DNA from: Serratia proteamaculans
Lineage (GTDB): Bacteria > Pseudomonadota > Gammaproteobacteria > Enterobacterales > Enterobacteriaceae
DNA: 64,000 bases
Direction of reading: 5' to 3'
Assembly (NCBI RefSeq): GCF_008830365.1
Contig: NZ_WBKI01000007.1
Span: forward strand, 124,001 to 188,000
Shown here: positions 35,076 through 43,498 of the stretch, piece by piece
Layout of the letters: each line of letters begins with the position of its first letter
Position numbering within the stretch: position 1 is the stretch's first letter
The notes under the pieces: model-generated
Seen by the model: the letters and a program-made list of their open reading frames with translations, nothing else
Told to the model about the DNA's origin: nothing
Database searches by the model: none
Position numbers and translations under genes: made by a program

Positions 35076-36425
35076 TCACACCTCGGTGAGGCAACGTTCG
35101 ATCGCCAGCGCCCAACCCAGTAGCGCCTCGTCCTGCAGGGGCAGTCCGGCCAACATCAGGCCAACCGGTGCCGCACCGGGCGATTGGCAAGGCAGCGACA
35201 GCGCACAACCGTCGAGGAAGTTGATCACCGAAGGGTTACGCAGCGCAGCGCCGTTGATACGAAAATAAGCGTCTTCATCCGCTTCCAACTCGGCAATGGT
35301 TGGCGCGACCATAGGCACCGTCGGCATCAATAGTGCGTCAAACCCTTGCACTACAGCAGTCACCCGCCGTTGCCAATCGGCACGCAGCAACCGCAATTGC
35401 TGTAGATCCTGCTCATTCAGCCATTGGCCGCGACGAATACGCGATAACACCCGTGGGTCATAGCCATCGGCATGTTCGGCAATCAACGGCTGATGCCAGC
35501 GCCAGGACTCCAGCGCGCTGAAACCACCGGCGGCGTTGATCGTCGCCAGCTCGGCGAACTCATGAAAGGGAATAAATTCAATCTGTGCCCCAGCCTGCAC
35601 CAGCCGCTGGACGCTGAGATAAAAGGCGGTGGTGACCTCATCGTCCATGCCATCCAGCACCAACGTTTGGGGTACGGCAAAACGCGCCTGACTCAAGGTT
35701 TTCTGCTGCGGATACAGTGGCAGATCGGCTATCGCCGCATCCAGCGCTATGCAACCGGCAACGTCATGAGCGATCACGCCGATCGAATCCAGTGAGGGCG
35801 ACAACGGCAGCAGACCGTGGCTGCTGATACGACGGGCGGTGGGTTTATAACCGGTCAGGCCGCAGAAGGCCGCCGGAATACGTACCGAGCCGCCGGTGTC
35901 GCTGCCTATCGCACCAAAGCACATGCCATCAGCTACCGCGACTGCCGCACCGGAAGACGAACCACCGGGAATGCGGCGAGCAGAGCGATCCCAGGGATTG
36001 GCAGGCGTGCCGTAGTGGGGATTGATCCCCAGCCCTGAATAGGCAAACTCGGTCATGTTGGTTTTTCCGATGACCACCGCGCCAGCCTGCAACAACCGCT
36101 CCACTACGGCGGAATGGCGGTTAGCCACCGGCGCGTCGACCAGCACCCGCGACCCGGCGGCGGTGACTTCCCCGGCGACATCAAACAGGTCTTTGACCGA
36201 CACCGGTACGCCATCCAGCGCCGACAGAGGATCACCCGCAGCACGCCGTCGATCGGCCGCCAGTGCCTGCTGCTGTGCCCAGTCGGTATAAACATGGGTA
36301 AAAGTGCGAGAGCCCTCGCCCTGGTCGTCGGCAATTTGCGCCAGCGCAGCGGCAGTCAACTGCACAGCCGTTAATTCACCAATGGTCAACCCGGCAACGA
36401 CCTGCGTTAAAGTCAGTTTTTCCAT
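35076..36425 (-). CDS. Amidase-signature hydrolase
   Basis: 449 aa. The Ser-cisSer-Lys triad can be placed: Lys about 78 (PVSVKDLFDVAG), cis-Ser within GGSSSG (154-159) and nucleophile Ser about 180 in GSDTGGSVRIPAAF. It hydrolyses an amide bond of an unknown small molecule; AtzF-, GatA- and 6-aminohexanoate-type enzymes share this core, but GatB and GatC partners are absent, so it is not the tRNA amidotransferase. The ATG at 36425 overlaps the DUF2848 stop (TGATG); a GTG one codon earlier is unlikely. Confidence 0.9.
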   Translation of the reverse strand: MEKLTLTQVVAGLTIGELTAVQLTAAALAQIADDQGEGSRTFTHVYTDWAQQQALAADRRRAAGDPLSALDGVPVSVKDLFDVAGEVTAAGSRVLVDAPVANRHSAVVERLLQAGAVVIGKTNMTEFAYSGLGINPHYGTPANPWDRSARRIPGGSSSGAAVAVADGMCFGAIGSDTGGSVRIPAAFCGLTGYKPTARRISSHGLLPLSPSLDSIGVIAHDVAGCIALDAAIADLPLYPQQKTLSQARFAVPQTLVLDGMDDEVTTAFYLSVQRLVQAGAQIEFIPFHEFAELATINAAGGFSALESWRWHQPLIAEHADGYDPRVLSRIRRGQWLNEQDLQQLRLLRADWQRRVTAVVQGFDALLMPTVPMVAPTIAELEADEDAYFRINGAALRNPSVINFLDGCALSLPCQSPGAAPVGLMLAGLPLQDEALLGWALAIERCLTEV

Positions 36426-37138
36426 CACGCCACCACCGGCAGTTCAATACTGCGATAGCTATGGCTGATAGTTCGCCCCAGCACCTTGTCCACCAGTTCC
36501 ATACGGAATTCGGCCGCCGGCCGGATACCGCCAATCGCCGCCACCGTACCGCAGGCCATCGCCAGACCGTCACGCGGCTGAGGTACCGTCAGCCCGCCCT
36601 CCGGTACCTGCTGGCCACTCAGATAACGATCCAGCAGATCGCCAGGAGTACGCAGACTGGCAAGGTAACCCTGCTGATAAAGCCGGAACTCACCGTCCTC
36701 TTTGATCCAGGATCGCAGGATCAACGAATCCCAATGTGCGATCACTTCCCGCAGGGGCCAGGCGGCACGTGCTACCGGCTTGACGCAGATTTGCTTGGAC
36801 AGCGCTACGCTGTGCGCCTCCAGTTGACGATCGGTATGATCCGAGGCCAGCGAAACAAACAGCTCGCCGCGATGAGTGAAGATCAGCGGTTCCGCTTCGC
36901 CGGAGCTGGCATTGCCGATCACTTCAATGCAGTCGCTCTGGCTAAGCTGATTAACGGCCACCCGATAAAACAGTGGGATTGCACTGGGTTGGGGCACACC
37001 CAGCTCCGCCAACTCCCTAATATGGTGCAGGATCGCCTCGCGATCGCGGCCAGTCCAGCCGGCAATCACCAGATGGTCGATCTCAACATCCAGCCCCCCG
37101 GCACCGCTGGATTCAGGTAAAGTGAAGGTCAGTCTCAT
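36425..37138 (-). CDS. DUF2848-family protein
   Basis: 237 aa. The N-terminal LVIAGWTGRDREAILHHIRELAELGV and the middle SGEAEPLIFTHRGELFVSLASDHTDRQLE resemble DUF2848 proteins, which by fold resemble fumarylacetoacetate-hydrolase-like enzymes; Glu/Asp/His residues in that stretch could bind a metal. It is the first gene of the operon and is coupled to the amidase by a TGATG overlap, so it likely works on the same substrate or product. Function unproven. Confidence 0.75.
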   Translation of the reverse strand: MRLTFTLPESSGAGGLDVEIDHLVIAGWTGRDREAILHHIRELAELGVPQPSAIPLFYRVAVNQLSQSDCIEVIGNASSGEAEPLIFTHRGELFVSLASDHTDRQLEAHSVALSKQICVKPVARAAWPLREVIAHWDSLILRSWIKEDGEFRLYQQGYLASLRTPGDLLDRYLSGQQVPEGGLTVPQPRDGLAMACGTVAAIGGIRPAAEFRMELVDKVLGRTISHSYRSIELPVVA

Positions 37139-37267
37139 GGCGTTTGTGCCCCTTTGGTTAAAATGCTGTGAAATTTCACTATATCTTTAGTTACCAAATA
37201 AGCGATTTCCGTGCCATGTTTTTGTGTACTATGTCTAAAAACTTTCTTCTTGCAGGAGCAGAACGTG

Positions 37268-37945
37268 ATGACCCTTGACGCAGAGAGCCAGGAACTCCCG
37301 ACGGCAGAGGAAGCCGGAATATCACTGAATGAACTGGCCTACCGGCGCTTTAAGCAAGCACTGGTGACGTTAAGCTACAAACCTGGTGAATATCTCAATA
37401 CCGCGCAGGTGATGAGTGAGCTGGATATGGGCAGAACGCCGATCAATCAGGCGATCCACCGGCTGGCCAATGAAGGGTTGCTGCAGGTGATCCCGCGTAA
37501 AGGGGTGATGGTCTCGCCACTGTCGATGGATGATGCACTGGAACTGATTGAAGTGCGGCTGGCCAATGAAATGCTGTGTATGCGGTTGGCTAGCAAGCGA
37601 ATTACCGAACCACAGATCGCCGCACTGACGGCCCTCAATCAACAAATCGAAGCCGCCAGCCAGCGCCGTGACCGGGTACAGATGATGACGCTGGACCACC
37701 AGTTCCACCAGCAACTGGCGCAGATCGCCGGGAATAATATGCTGGCAGACATCCTGAGCGTGCTGCACGCCAGAGCACAGCGTTTCTGGGCCAGCACGCT
37801 GTCACGCGAAGGCCATATGCGGGAGGTGATCGAAGAACATCGGGCGATTATCGCCGCTCTGGCAGCACAGGACGACGCCGCCGCGGCCAATGCGGCAGAG
37901 GCGCACATTCTGTCTTTCCGCAGTGCGCTGCTGCATGAGGGCTGA
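37268..37945 (+). CDS. GntR-family regulator, FCD type
   Basis: 225 aa. N-terminal winged HTH (about 15-80; NTAQVMSELDMGRTPINQAIHR is the HTH) and a C-terminal helical FCD effector domain with conserved His/Asp positions (MTLDHQFHQQLAQ; EEHRAIIAAL). The ATG at 37268 follows GGAG with 9 bases spacing. It is divergent from the DUF2848-amidase operon with about 130 bases between and most likely represses it until an organic-acid ligand binds. Confidence 0.88.
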   Translation: MTLDAESQELPTAEEAGISLNELAYRRFKQALVTLSYKPGEYLNTAQVMSELDMGRTPINQAIHRLANEGLLQVIPRKGVMVSPLSMDDALELIEVRLANEMLCMRLASKRITEPQIAALTALNQQIEAASQRRDRVQMMTLDHQFHQQLAQIAGNNMLADILSVLHARAQRFWASTLSREGHMREVIEEHRAIIAALAAQDDAAAANAAEAHILSFRSALLHEG

Positions 37946-37968
37946 TTGGAGAGAGGTGATATTGTATC

Positions 37969-38002
37969 AAAAACCCGGCGCCTCTAAAGCTACCGGGTTT
38001 TA
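37969..38002. terminator. Bidirectional terminator
   Basis: AAAACCCGG and CCGGGTTTT with a 14-nt loop, A-rich on the left and T-rich on the right, between the GntR gene and the convergent brnA gene. Confidence 0.8.
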
Positions 38003-38035
38003 AACTGCAGGATAAACAGCTACGGATAGATAATT

Positions 38036-38269
38036 TTACTCTTCGAGCTCTTGGCCTTTCAACATAGCGGCACGCAAGACCGCGTTCAAACGCTTCTGGT
38101 AGCCCTTACCCGGTCTCTGGAGCCATTCCAAAATGTCAGCATCAATTCTGACCGTTTTTGATACCTTCATCGGTTTGTAGAACCGCCCCTGTAAGGCCGT
38201 TCCCCATTGCTCATCGCTAAGCGCGGGGGCGTCACCATAGTCAATCCCATCATCAATGCGTTCAATCAC
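38036..38269 (-). CDS. brnA: BrnA-type antitoxin, fused to a brnT remnant
   Basis: BrnA-like sequence runs from IDYGDAPALSDEQW through KVSKTVRIDADILEWLQRPG (ribbon-helix-helix strand and helix) to the C-terminus, about 70 aa. The preceding residues ERIDDG belong to the toxin BrnT, and the frame is continuous with it. The normal brnA start has been lost; the first usable start is a GTG at 38269 with no ribosome site, so expression is doubtful. The antitoxin normally represses the brnTA promoter and neutralises the RNase toxin BrnT. With no intact toxin it may be a relic or a lone repressor. Confidence 0.72.
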   Translation of the reverse strand: MIERIDDGIDYGDAPALSDEQWGTALQGRFYKPMKVSKTVRIDADILEWLQRPGKGYQKRLNAVLRAAMLKGQELEE

Positions 38270-38380
38270 CGCTAGCTGGTTTGGATCCGAAAAAACATGC
38301 TGCGCCAGCTCGAAGCTTATGTGATGTTTCGCCAGATTACTTTGGCTTTTTCTTTGATTCCATTCAAAAGAAAACTACAT
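38250..38380 (-). pseudogene. brnT: brnT toxin remnant
   Basis: On the minus strand from 38380: ATG, then TAG at codon 2, then Phe-Ser-Phe-Glu-Trp-Asn and SNLAKHHISFELAQHVFSDP, the N-terminal half of the BrnT RNase toxin (FEW...K..NL.KH.ISFE.A..VF.DP). The C-terminal half with its catalytic residues is deleted, and the sequence continues directly into brnA. A BrnT of this type usually begins Met-Lys-Phe-Ser-Phe, so AAG to TAG is one change. The toxin is inactive twice over. Confidence 0.78.
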
Positions 38381-38476
38381 TTTTGTAACTACAATTTGGT
38401 TGATATTTAAGCAATGGCTACACCCAATCATCTTGGGTGTCAAAAGGAGACTTTCTGCAAGGGGAGTGGCGAACCG

Positions 38477-39223
38477 TCAGCGGCCGCCGGAGGCCTCGAT
38501 AAAGCTACCGGTGACGTAAGAAGCGGCATCGGACAGCAGCCAGGCGATGGCTTCTGCCACTTCTTCCGGGGTGCCACCACGCTGCATCGGCAGGTTGCCC
38601 TTCACCCGATCAACACGCCCCGGCTCACCGCCACTGGCATGCATCTCGGTGTAAATACAGCCCGGCCGCACCGAGTTAACGCGAATCCCCTGGGCTGCCA
38701 CTTCCAGCGCCAGTCCGGTGGTCAGTGTGTCGACCGCCCCCTTCGATGCCGCATAGTCGATATACTCCCAGGGTGCCCCTAAACGAGAGGCGGCGGAAGA
38801 GACGTTGACGATAGCCCCGCCCTGTCCACCATGACGCTGCGCCATGCGCTTCACCGCTTCGCGGCAGCAAAGGAAATAGCCGGTGACGTTGGTGCTCAAT
38901 ACTTTGTTGATACGTTCGGCGGTCAATTGCTCAATGCTTGTCTGTTGAAACAGAATACCGGCATTGTTGACCAGCGCCCCCATCGGGCCAAGGGTGGCAT
39001 CCAGTTCGCTAAACATCGCTACCACCTGGCGTTCGTCACCAATATCGGCCTGCAACGCCAGCGCCCGACCGCCCAGGGAGGTTATCTCTGCGACCACCTG
39101 CAGCGCCGCAGCCTCATCCTTCAGATAGTTAACACCCACTGCGTAGCCCTGACGGGCCAGCAGCAGTGCCGTGGCGCGGCCAATACCCCGGCTGGCACCG
39201 GTGACCAATGCAACTTTAGTCAT
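38477..39223 (-). CDS. ygfF: SDR-family oxidoreductase YgfF
   Basis: 248 aa, close to E. coli YgfF throughout (for example LNN AGILF, TGYFLCCREAVKRMA, MHASGGEPGRVDRVK). Cofactor loop TGASRGIG (8-15), NNAG, catalytic Ser in NVSSAAS and YxxxK in DYAASKGA. Substrate unknown; in E. coli it also lies in the ygfZ-gcvP interval, which supports the assignment. It stands alone on the minus strand. Confidence 0.9.
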   Translation of the reverse strand: MTKVALVTGASRGIGRATALLLARQGYAVGVNYLKDEAAALQVVAEITSLGGRALALQADIGDERQVVAMFSELDATLGPMGALVNNAGILFQQTSIEQLTAERINKVLSTNVTGYFLCCREAVKRMAQRHGGQGGAIVNVSSAASRLGAPWEYIDYAASKGAVDTLTTGLALEVAAQGIRVNSVRPGCIYTEMHASGGEPGRVDRVKGNLPMQRGGTPEEVAEAIAWLLSDAASYVTGSFIEASGGR

Positions 39224-39371
39224 GTTGTTCCTTTCTTTGATTGGGAAGTCATAACCGGTAACTGGCGCTCAGCAAAGCTACCTCAGCCACCTTCTTCAAC
39301 AGAGTATAGATATCCATGCTGCAGAATATCCAAGGGTATTTTTCCACTTGTTGCCCTTATTAAAATAAACC

Positions 39372-39590
39372 TTATAACTGCACCAAACGACGCAGCTGTT
39401 TTTTAATCCGTGGCTTTAAGCTTTTATAAAAAATCAGGGACTGCGCATGCTGAATATGCGGTAAAGGAGAGGAAATCTGGACGGGATGATTACCCCCTTG
39501 CGCGCCAACGTCGGAAGGCAGTATGACCAATACCAACAATAAAATTGCGCCTGTACAGGTAACCGCCATTGAAAAGTTGTCGACACGCAT
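39372..39590 (-). CDS. Small exported or membrane-anchored protein, 72 aa
   Basis: 72 aa from the ATG at 39590, which follows GTAGGAAAA; the longer reading from 39659 lacks a site. One hydrophobic segment (about 8-27, MAVTCTGAILLLVLVILPS) could be a signal or membrane anchor ending near VGA-QG, followed by a His-rich linker and a basic tail (KSLKPRIKKQLRRLVQL). I do not recognise it. It is divergent from the two-component genes, and a PmrA-type box lies midway, so it may be a target of that system. Confidence 0.6.
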   Translation of the reverse strand: MRVDNFSMAVTCTGAILLLVLVILPSDVGAQGGNHPVQISSPLPHIQHAQSLIFYKSLKPRIKKQLRRLVQL

Positions 39591-39670
39591 TTTTCCTACC
39601 CTGATGATTTGTGCAGGAATCAGCGTACTCGAAATATATCGACGCTCCCTTAACGCCAAATTAATCCCAG

Positions 39671-39687
39671 ATTAAGGTTTGCTTAAG
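39671..39687. promoter_or_regulatory. PmrA/BasR-like box
   Basis: ATTAAG-GTTTG-CTTAAG: two half sites with the 5-base spacing of the PmrA box (YTTAAK-N5-YTTAAK). It lies 81 bases before the small exported protein and 91 before the response regulator, in the divergent promoter region. Confidence 0.65.
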
Positions 39688-39777
39688 AACGATGGTGCAA
39701 AAAGGATGACGCCGTTGTCTTCCCATGAGGGTTGTAGTTATATAGCCGCCAGCGCCGTGACATAAACCGGATACCCC

Positions 39778-40392
39778 GTGAACATATTGTTAGTGGAAGA
39801 CGATCTGCAATTGGGCAAGGCCCTGTGCCGGGCACTAGAGCTGGCGGGTTTTGAGCTATGCTGGGTGCGGCTGGTGCATGATGCTCAAACCAGGCTCTCA
39901 CAGGGCAGTTTCGATTTAATGCTGTTAGACCTGACCCTGCCAGACGGGGATGGATTAAAAAAACTGGTCGAGTGGCGGGCCGCCGGACAAAATATCCCGA
40001 TCATTATTCTGACCGCCCGCGACCGGATTGAGAGCCTGGTCAATAGCCTGGACTCCGGTGCGGACGACTTTCTGGCCAAACCTTTCGCCTTGCCTGAGTT
40101 GATATCCCGCGTGAAGGCGGTGAACCGCCGCATGGCCGGGTTTGCCTCCCAAACCTGGAGCCTGGGCAATTTGTATCTGGACCCAATGAACCACCAGGTG
40201 ACACTAGATGGTGAACTGCTGCTGTTATCGAAAAAGGAGTATCGGCTGCTGCATGAACTGATGCGCTGTGCCGGCACCGTGGTACGTAAAACCGCACTGG
40301 AGCAAAGTCTGTTCGGCCATGGCGACAGCGTGGAAAGTAACTCGCTGGAGGTGCATATGCATAATTTTCGGCGCAAGATAGGTAGAGAGTGA
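39778..40392 (+). CDS. OmpR-family response regulator (PmrA/QseB-like), prematurely stopped
   Basis: 204 codons from a GTG start. Receiver: Glu7/Asp8 pocket, phospho-acceptor Asp51 (LLDLTLPDGDG), Thr79 and Lys101 (LAKPF) intact. The winged HTH domain (about 125 onward) is broken near its end: a TGA at 40390-40392 follows KIGRE, yet the same frame continues with IITVRSIGYLLKKETLG and stops at 40444-40446, overlapping the kinase ATG (40443) as ATGA. The missing 18 residues are the conserved wing (TVRSIGYLL) that contacts DNA. The intact product would be 222 aa. Nonsense mutation, sequencing error or read-through are the options. Confidence 0.85.
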   Translation: MNILLVEDDLQLGKALCRALELAGFELCWVRLVHDAQTRLSQGSFDLMLLDLTLPDGDGLKKLVEWRAAGQNIPIIILTARDRIESLVNSLDSGADDFLAKPFALPELISRVKAVNRRMAGFASQTWSLGNLYLDPMNHQVTLDGELLLLSKKEYRLLHELMRCAGTVVRKTALEQSLFGHGDSVESNSLEVHMHNFRRKIGRE

Positions 40393-40442
40393 ATTATTAC
40401 CGTGCGCAGCATTGGCTATTTATTAAAAAAAGAGACGCTGGG

Positions 40443-41852
40443 ATGATTAGTTTTAAATCCTTTTTTATGCGCACCATTATTTTCCAGGCATTAGCCATAT
40501 TACTGCTGTGGGGCGTATTGATGGGCTGGGTAAAATATTTTTATTACCCCGACGCCGAAAAATACTTGGATAATCAGCAACGCATTGTCGCACGCGGAAT
40601 TGCCAACATTCTTGATAAGACTGACGTCAACGACCACAATTTCATTGAGGTAATTAAAGATATCGAAATAATGTATATCGACTCGATAAAAAACGGCATG
40701 CAGGATGAAATAGACTACCGCCCCTTATTCGTGGTTTACGATCGTAACAATAAGATGCTTTACGCCTCGCCGGCGCAGGAAATACCGTTGTTCCTGCCGC
40801 CTACCGTGCTGTCCGGCACTATCAGTTACGCCAATATGAAGTGGCATATCGCCGGCAGTTGGAGCGACAAGCAGCAATTTAGGGTGATCGTCGGCGAATC
40901 CTTTGACAACCGCACCACCATTTTCGGTAATCCGGCGGAAAGCACCGCTATCCCACTGCTGCTAACCTTGGCGGCAACCATTGCCGCCCTGTTGATCACC
41001 GCCTATTTCAGCCTGAGGCCGCTACGGCAAATCGCCAGAATGATCTCTGATCGCAAGCCCGGTACCTTGTCACCGATCAATGCAACCGAGCAATATCAGG
41101 AAATCCAGCCAATAGTATTGGAAATCAATAAGCTGATGGCACGTATCGATGCCGCAAATCAGCGCGAAAAACGCTTTATGGCTGACGCGGCGCATGAGCT
41201 ACGCACCCCGATCGCCGCCGTACTGGCACAGTTGCATCTGCTGACCCAGGTGGCGGATAAAACCGAACGACAGGAAATCATTGAAGACATGCAACAGGGG
41301 CTGGATCGCGCCGCATCGCTTTCGCGCCAACTGATTGACCTGGCCAAGCTGGAGTCAGAAGACTTCCCGCTAAAGATTGAAACCGTGAATATTCACGCGG
41401 AAATCAGCAAATGCATTGCCCAACACGTGCCCTACGCGCTGGAAAAGAACGTCGAACTTTCGCTGGATGGCAGTGAAAATGTGATGATTGATACCGATCG
41501 CCAATCACTGATTACCATCTTCACCAACCTTTTGGAAAACGCCATCAAATACGCGCCGGAGAATGGGCGAATCGAAGCCAATATTCGCTCGCTGTCACCG
41601 CTGGGTTGCTACATTACCTTGCGCGACAATGGCCCTGGCATCGGCCCGGAATACCACAAACGGCTGTTCGAGCGCTTTTACCGCGTGCCGGGCACCCTGC
41701 AAGTCGGCAGCGGTCTGGGGCTGGCGATAGCCAAAAATCTGGCCGATAAAATCGGTGCGCAGCTGCGGCTCACCGAAGGACTCGATGAACGCGGTATCGG
41801 GTTTGTTATCGACTTACCGGAAAATTATCTCGCGCCACCAGAAGAAAGTTAA
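40443..41852 (+). CDS. Sensor histidine kinase, PmrB/QseC-like
   Basis: 469 aa. Membrane helices at about 11-30 and 167-190 enclose a periplasmic sensor of about 135 residues; HAMP follows, then the H-box with His251 (FMADAAHELRTPIAAV), N-box FTNLLENAIKYAPENG, G1 DNGPGIGP and G2 GSGLGLAIAK. All catalytic boxes look intact. The start at 40443 overlaps the ancestral stop of the response regulator by ATGA; a start in another frame at 40389 is a shadow of that extension. It would phosphorylate the adjacent regulator; stimulus unknown. Confidence 0.88.
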   Translation: MISFKSFFMRTIIFQALAILLLWGVLMGWVKYFYYPDAEKYLDNQQRIVARGIANILDKTDVNDHNFIEVIKDIEIMYIDSIKNGMQDEIDYRPLFVVYDRNNKMLYASPAQEIPLFLPPTVLSGTISYANMKWHIAGSWSDKQQFRVIVGESFDNRTTIFGNPAESTAIPLLLTLAATIAALLITAYFSLRPLRQIARMISDRKPGTLSPINATEQYQEIQPIVLEINKLMARIDAANQREKRFMADAAHELRTPIAAVLAQLHLLTQVADKTERQEIIEDMQQGLDRAASLSRQLIDLAKLESEDFPLKIETVNIHAEISKCIAQHVPYALEKNVELSLDGSENVMIDTDRQSLITIFTNLLENAIKYAPENGRIEANIRSLSPLGCYITLRDNGPGIGPEYHKRLFERFYRVPGTLQVGSGLGLAIAKNLADKIGAQLRLTEGLDERGIGFVIDLPENYLAPPEES

Positions 41853-41950
41853 ACCGACATGAAAATCGCTATTTAACTGCCGCGGTATCGGTTTGATTGA
41901 CTGTGACAGACAATGGGCAAAATTTTGTTTGCCCATAAACCTGAGAACAG

Positions 41951-42916
41951 TTATCCGGCAATACGGATCACCGATCGCACATCGCTTTTCTTGTTCCGAT
42001 CCCACACTTCGGCGATATCGGATAAGCCGTGCTCCTGAGTTTCAACCGAGATCTGCCCTACGGCCGCCAACGCCAGGATCTCACTGGCATATCGCTGCAT
42101 CTCAACCGGCGGAGGGAAATTGCCGGTGCCACTGCCCAAAATCTGCAGCTGATTGCTGCGCAATACCGCTGCCGGCAAGCGGATGTCTGGCCCGGCCATT
42201 GAACCTACGTTGACCAGGCGAATACCACGCCCACCGGCATAGGAAGACAGGTCGTGATTGTTCAGCGTGGCCAGCAGCGCTTCGGTAGCCGCCCCCCAAA
42301 TGTAATCGACAATCACCTGATAGCCGTTCGGGCCTGCAGCAGCAGCGAAAGCCTGCACCAGTGCATCTCCTTCCAGGCTGAGGTCCACCGTCGCATCGAC
42401 GTCCAGCGCATCCAGTACGCTCTGCCGACGCCCAGCCGCGACAATCCGCCCTGCTCCCGCCTGACGTGCAGCGGCCACCGCCAGCTTACCCGAGGTGCCG
42501 GTCGCACCAATAATCAGCACCGTTTCACCCGCCTGAAGCTCAGCGCGCCAGTGCAGCGGCAGCCAGGCGGCAAATGCCGGATTAATCAATGCCGCCGCAG
42601 TGGCATCATCCACGCCCTTCGGCACCGGCACGCTCCAGGAAGCGACGGTACGCTCTGCCAGTGCGCCGTGAGGCTGCCGGAAAGAGGCGAAATAAACCCG
42701 CTGGCCATCCGGTGCATAGCCAACACCATCGGTACCTGGCACGATCGGCAACACCTTAGGGCTGGAGTAATGGGTTCCCGCCACCATGGCGCGATCCAAT
42801 TGTTTGATACCGGCGACAATCACTTCGATCAGGGTTTCCCCTTCTCTGGCTATCGGCTCATCCACATCACCGACTACGGGTGCCTGGCCTAACGCGTTAA
42901 CTATTGCAGCTCTCAT
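41951..42916 (-). CDS. MDR-family (zinc-type alcohol dehydrogenase-like) oxidoreductase
   Basis: About 321 aa with the quinone-oxidoreductase layout: N-terminal GroES-like domain (VVGDVDEPIAREGETLIEVIV, then VPGTDGVGYAPDG) and a Rossmann domain with ETVLIIGATGTSGKLAVAAAR, a non-zinc-binding type since the structural Cys residues are missing. NADP binding is likely. The second ATG (42916) is preferred for its spacing to AGGAG. It is convergent to the two-component operon; substrate unknown. Confidence 0.85.
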   Translation of the reverse strand: MRAAIVNALGQAPVVGDVDEPIAREGETLIEVIVAGIKQLDRAMVAGTHYSSPKVLPIVPGTDGVGYAPDGQRVYFASFRQPHGALAERTVASWSVPVPKGVDDATAAALINPAFAAWLPLHWRAELQAGETVLIIGATGTSGKLAVAAARQAGAGRIVAAGRRQSVLDALDVDATVDLSLEGDALVQAFAAAAGPNGYQVIVDYIWGAATEALLATLNNHDLSSYAGGRGIRLVNVGSMAGPDIRLPAAVLRSNQLQILGSGTGNFPPPVEMQRYASEILALAAVGQISVETQEHGLSDIAEVWDRNKKSDVRSVIRIAG

Positions 42917-42956
42917 CATTGCTCCTTAATCCGCTGGGGTTGCGGTGCGGCGACAG

Positions 42957-42990
42957 TAAAAAAGGGACACTGCATCATGCAATGTCCCTT
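42957..42990 (-). terminator. Rho-independent terminator
   Basis: AAGGGACA-c-TGCAT and ATGCA-a-TGTCCCTT form a long stem; on the minus strand it is followed by TTTTTT. It follows the outer-membrane pseudogene, whose stop is at 43051. Confidence 0.8.
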
Positions 42991-43050
42991 GAGAGTACGC
43001 TTTGCCGAACGTGTTATTGATATTGACTCACCGGCATTTTGTTGGAGAAA

Positions 43051-43498
43051 TCAGAACCGCCAGCTCACAGACTTATTGCCCTCTAATGAATTACGGCCCT
43101 GGCGGAACAACTCGCTGGAAAGCCCGGCCCTAACTGAAACATCTTTGTTCAACTGATATTGCACACCCGCCTGCGCCGCCAACCCATCACGCCCAGCCAA
43201 GGCGCAGGGTAGCGGACAAGGCCTCTGTCCTCTGGAACAGCGCCTCTACACCCAGTGTGCTTTGCAGAGAGTCGGCATAGCGCCCTTTAATCTACATCGG
43301 CAAGGTGCCACTACCGGTCTCCTTAATCGTGCGGCGCTGAGGGACACCTTCATCAGTAAAATAGCCGTCATTGGTGGGGGTGTAGAAATTCAGTTTAAAT
43401 ACCCTTTGCCCGCTGTTATTTCGTACTTCATAACGTTCAACCGCCTGCACGGAGCAGAAGGGTAAAGCCGCAATGATTGCGATAGCCAACCTTTTCAT
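43051..43498 (-). pseudogene. Outer-membrane/autotransporter-like gene remnant
   Basis: Read on the minus strand: a signal peptide (MKRLAIAIIAALPFCSVQA) and about 48 further residues, a TAG at 43294-43292, then the same frame continues with IKGRYADSLQSTLGVEALFQ and LSATLRLGW, a frameshift near 43205, then RDGLAAQAGVQYQLNKD, GLSSELFRQGR and a terminal SWRF ending in Phe. The last 80 residues resemble the closing strands of an autotransporter beta-barrel. The N-terminal and C-terminal pieces probably come from one longer gene with an internal deletion. A T-tailed terminator follows. Confidence 0.65.
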
